Part shown: positions 57,279 to 60,000 of the stretch, in pieces
Layout: each line of letters begins with the position of its first letter
How positions within the stretch are numbered: the first letter of the stretch is position 1
Origin: Symsagittifera roscoffensis
Lineage: Eukaryota; Xenacoelomorpha; Acoela; Convolutidae
DNA length: 60,000 nucleotides
Reading direction: 5' to 3'
Assembly: GCF_963678635.1 (NCBI RefSeq)
Contig: NC_087067.1
Location: forward strand, 35,295,966-35,355,965
The notes under the pieces: model-generated
Database searches by the model: none
What the model saw: only the letters and a program-made list of their open reading frames with translations
Told to the model about the DNA's origin: nothing
Translations under genes and position numbers: made by a program

Positions 57279-59520
57279 AAAAATAAGCTAACAAAGATAT
57301 GAACTTTTCTTATGTCGAGCTGAAATATCAGGTGATCTAATCCAAACTTGGATTAAAACGGATACTGTTCTTTTACAAAAAGCGTGATCATTACCAAAAA
57401 AATTCGAGGGTTTAACTGTAATAAAAGAAAAATTGAAGGAAAAGCAACGCAGTTTAGAGGAACAAATTAAATTTGTTAATAAAAATGGTGACAACCATAA
57501 CTTTGAGGCGTGTTGTCCTAAGGAAACAGGATTGGAATTGGAAGGAGGCGTTGGAACTTAAATCAGTGACGATTTAAATTACCAGATAATAAATGAAATA
57601 TTTTCAAACAAAATACAAAGCTTGTTTATTGAGATCAAAGCAAATGCGAAAAACAATTTTTACCATGTGTTTATCCCCTAGCTCAGTTAAAAACAAACTT
57701 TTGTTACATATGAAAAATTATTTGGAATCATAGCTTTCCTCCTAATGCAACGCAACTTGTTTGCTGTGAATTCAACATAAGTAGTGTAGGAACTTCGAAC
57801 AAATATGTTGAGCTATCAAACTGATCGACTCTGAAATTACTAAACACAAAAACAACGACACGTGAAGCAAGTAGATTAAAACTGTTTTTAGACTTTTATT
57901 CTATCAATGTGATCTGCTTAAAGATTCCCAGAATAATAATTACGGATCAATATTCTGTGTTACTCTATATGAAACCAAAACAAAACTTGAATAAAAAACT
58001 CAAGTGACTTTCCAATACAGAAAATGGAACAAATTGACTAAACTCAAGTTTATACAGAGCCTCAGAGAAATTTTCAGGACAAAATTATCAGATTATTGAT
58101 ACAACTTTAGACACTTCGTTTGTGAAAACGTCCTTAAACGGTGAAATATTTAATGAGCAGGCAGAAAAATAAGCATCTGATAAGTGACAAAAATATTAAC
58201 AGTACCTAAAGAAGTTTAGCACAGCAGCTAGAAATAATTGCAGGGAGTTTTTCAAAATGGTCAATGAGGTAACCGGTAAAAAGAACCATAAAATAATGAA
58301 AAAAATTTCGATGTAAGAACATCGAAAAATTCAATAAATAATTTACATGTAAAAAAAGCAGCATAGCTGAGAATTGGCGACAAATTTTACGAGTAATGGT
58401 TTAGGGCCGATTTAAAGATTTTAACTGCTTTAGAGTTTACAAAAGTTAAAATCGAAATATAGTACAGATTGTTTCATTTTGAAATATTTTTTCTTGAAAC
58501 CGATAGTTAACGAATATAGGCCAGTACTGAGAAATATTCCTTCAAAAATGCTTTGAAAAAGCCATTTTCCAGCGTGCTTAAAAACTGCGAAAAATCATTA
58601 TAGTTCATAAGGAAGGATCTGAACGTAAACCAGTAAAAATATAAAATAATTTCCCTACTTCCCGCTTTGGGTAAAATATTTGATTAACTAATTCACAATA
58701 GAAAAAAAAGCGAGTTTTTCAAGAATCAAAAAACTTTCAGGCAAGGCATAATTCCAATGGATGCCGTAGCGTCTTTTGTCAGAACGATACTTCTTGAGTG
58801 GGACAATCAAAAGAAAGCAATGCATTGTACTTTGCTTGACCTAAAAAAAACTTTCGCCACGGTTGATCATATTCAATTTCTAGAAAACTTTTACAATTTT
58901 GGTGTTCCCGTTTTTGACTTTTGACATCTTATATTGCAAACAAGGCCACAGTTTAGGTATATTCGTAAACGTATATCGTGTATCATCACTGAACAAAATT
59001 TTATATGGAGTGATGCAGTGCTGATCGTATGGTCCTCTTTTGAAGTTATTTTGATAAATGATTTATCTTTTTTTTTGCCGAAGTCACTGCAGTTTTAACT
59101 TCAGCATTGAATGATTAATTCGTCAATATCATCAAACATCGCTAAACAAAAATGAGCGTTGGCTGAAAAAACATTCTCATCTTCAATAACAATAAAAAAA
59201 ACCATGAATTTCAAAAAATTATAAGAAAGTTGTTAGTGAAGCTCAAATGAATCAAAGTGACAGTTAAACAAGGAAAATTTTTATTTAATTAGGATTAACG
59301 AAAAACATTTATTTGAGTTTTTTAAATCACGTTTCTATTCTCAGGAAAAGAAAACATTTTCCGGTATTTTCTGTCACATGGGAAAGGTTTTAGACAAGAA
59401 ACGTTTGATACGTGTATACAAAGCACATTTGTGCAACCTTTTTTTTTCTAAATTAGTGTTTTAAAATCAATTTTTTAAAGAAAAATGTTATGAATCAACT
59501 GATCTCAAGAGACTATACAG
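57279..59520 (+). pseudogene. Jockey/CR1-like non-LTR retrotransposon relic (endonuclease and reverse transcriptase)
   Basis: Endonuclease part: HNFEACCPKETGLELEGGVG, then ISDDLNYQIINEIFSNKIQS and LFIEIKANAKN (57478-57660), the G-G-V-G-x-Y-I-x-D-x-L-N-Y and L-x-I-E-I blocks of apurinic-type endonucleases. Reverse transcriptase part: FPACLKTAK with IIIVHKEGSERKPV (58568-58640), ISLLPALGKIF (58650-58682), IPMDAVASFVRTILLEWDNQ (58752-58812), LLDLKKTFATVDH (58834-58870) and INDLSFFLP (59051). The first catalytic Asp region reads KTFATVDH where AFDTVDH is usual, and no YADD box is visible. C-terminal GKVLDKKRLIRVYKAHL lies at 59379-59430. Many stops and frameshifts; dead. Confidence 0.8.
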
Positions 59521-60000
59521 AACAACGTTCTTGAGGCGTAGTTTCAACACAACAAGATTTGCACGGGCAGCTCACAAAACGTATAAATCTAATGAACTTC
59601 ACATTTATGAAATTTTTAACAACGTAATAAAGTAAGCCAAAAAATTGCCCGATAGATACTTTACTCAACGTAATAACCCATGAAAACGTAAGTACGATAC
59701 CAAAACAAAGAGGAAACTCGAAAATTTTCACAACTGATGCAATTTAGAAAAGAACTCATTGCATATAAGGTTAAGAAAAATGCTCAGTTGTGTCTTTAAC
59801 TATGGAATAAAACGGGATGAGTTTACCCAAAAAAAATCCAAAACAGTCACAAATAAAAATCTCCGTTTTTGGACAACTTCATTTGAACAATGATATTCAT
59901 TGAACATAATACACAGCTAGGAAATTTAAATATTATCTCAACAGGTTAAGTTCGATATTTTCTCCTTTTTCTTCATTTTTATGAAAGCTCATATTCGTTT
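59521..60000. other. Right edge of window, possible retrotransposon 3' part
   Basis: No conserved motif after about 59520. The - strand ORF 59513-59731 is not supported. The non-LTR element may continue past the window. Confidence 0.35.

Overview
The window is nuclear DNA of an animal, AT-rich and full of repeats, with small exons separated by kilobase introns that have GT-AG (once GC-AG) ends. Both host genes belong to families typical of metazoans. Nothing in the sequence allows a confident phylum; an invertebrate is most likely from the mix of transposons (BEL/Pao, FLYWCH-MULE, hAT MITEs, a tRNA-derived SINE, a Jockey/CR1-like non-LTR element). No bacterial, viral or organellar genes were seen.

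Layout. 1-3.2 kb: a 1.9 kb fold-back element and two decayed relatives, one split by a hAT MITE. 3.3-18.9 kb: the 3' eight coding exons of a + strand Dbl-family (DH-PH) Rho guanine-nucleotide exchange factor, whose 5' end lies left of the window. Its introns hold a MULE transposase relic, a SINE, several MITEs and a C-rich minisatellite. 19.7-24.3 kb: an old BEL/Pao LTR retrotransposon on the - strand that has lost most of pol. 26.6-28.9 kb: a nearly identical 1161-bp tandem duplication. 31.65-42.36 kb: a complete eight-exon + strand gene for a Lifeguard/TMBIM (Bax-inhibitor-1 superfamily) seven-transmembrane protein of 295 residues. 43.3-46.7 kb: a 136-bp hairpin and repeats. 47.3-52.7 kb: a higher-order satellite of alternating 1083-bp and 350-bp units that has captured a MITE and an inverted piece of its left flank. 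53-54.9 kb: more MITEs. 55.9-60 kb: a frameshifted unidentified coding relic followed by a decayed EN-RT non-LTR retrotransposon that may run past the window edge.

The two host genes share orientation but show no functional link. The RhoGEF would act at the cytoplasmic face of the plasma membrane on Rho-family GTPases; the Lifeguard protein would sit in ER/Golgi or plasma membrane and affect calcium handling and cell-death sensitivity. Exon models were built by hand from splice signals, reading-frame phase and family conservation. In both genes all phases close without a frame error, which is the main support.

Most notable points: a GC-AG intron in the Lifeguard gene fixed by ungapped family alignment; loss of one conserved Asp of the di-aspartyl pair in that protein; two MITE families sharing sub-terminal inverted repeats and a 3' hairpin with a compensatory stem change, resembling Helentron-derived elements; and the higher-order satellite.
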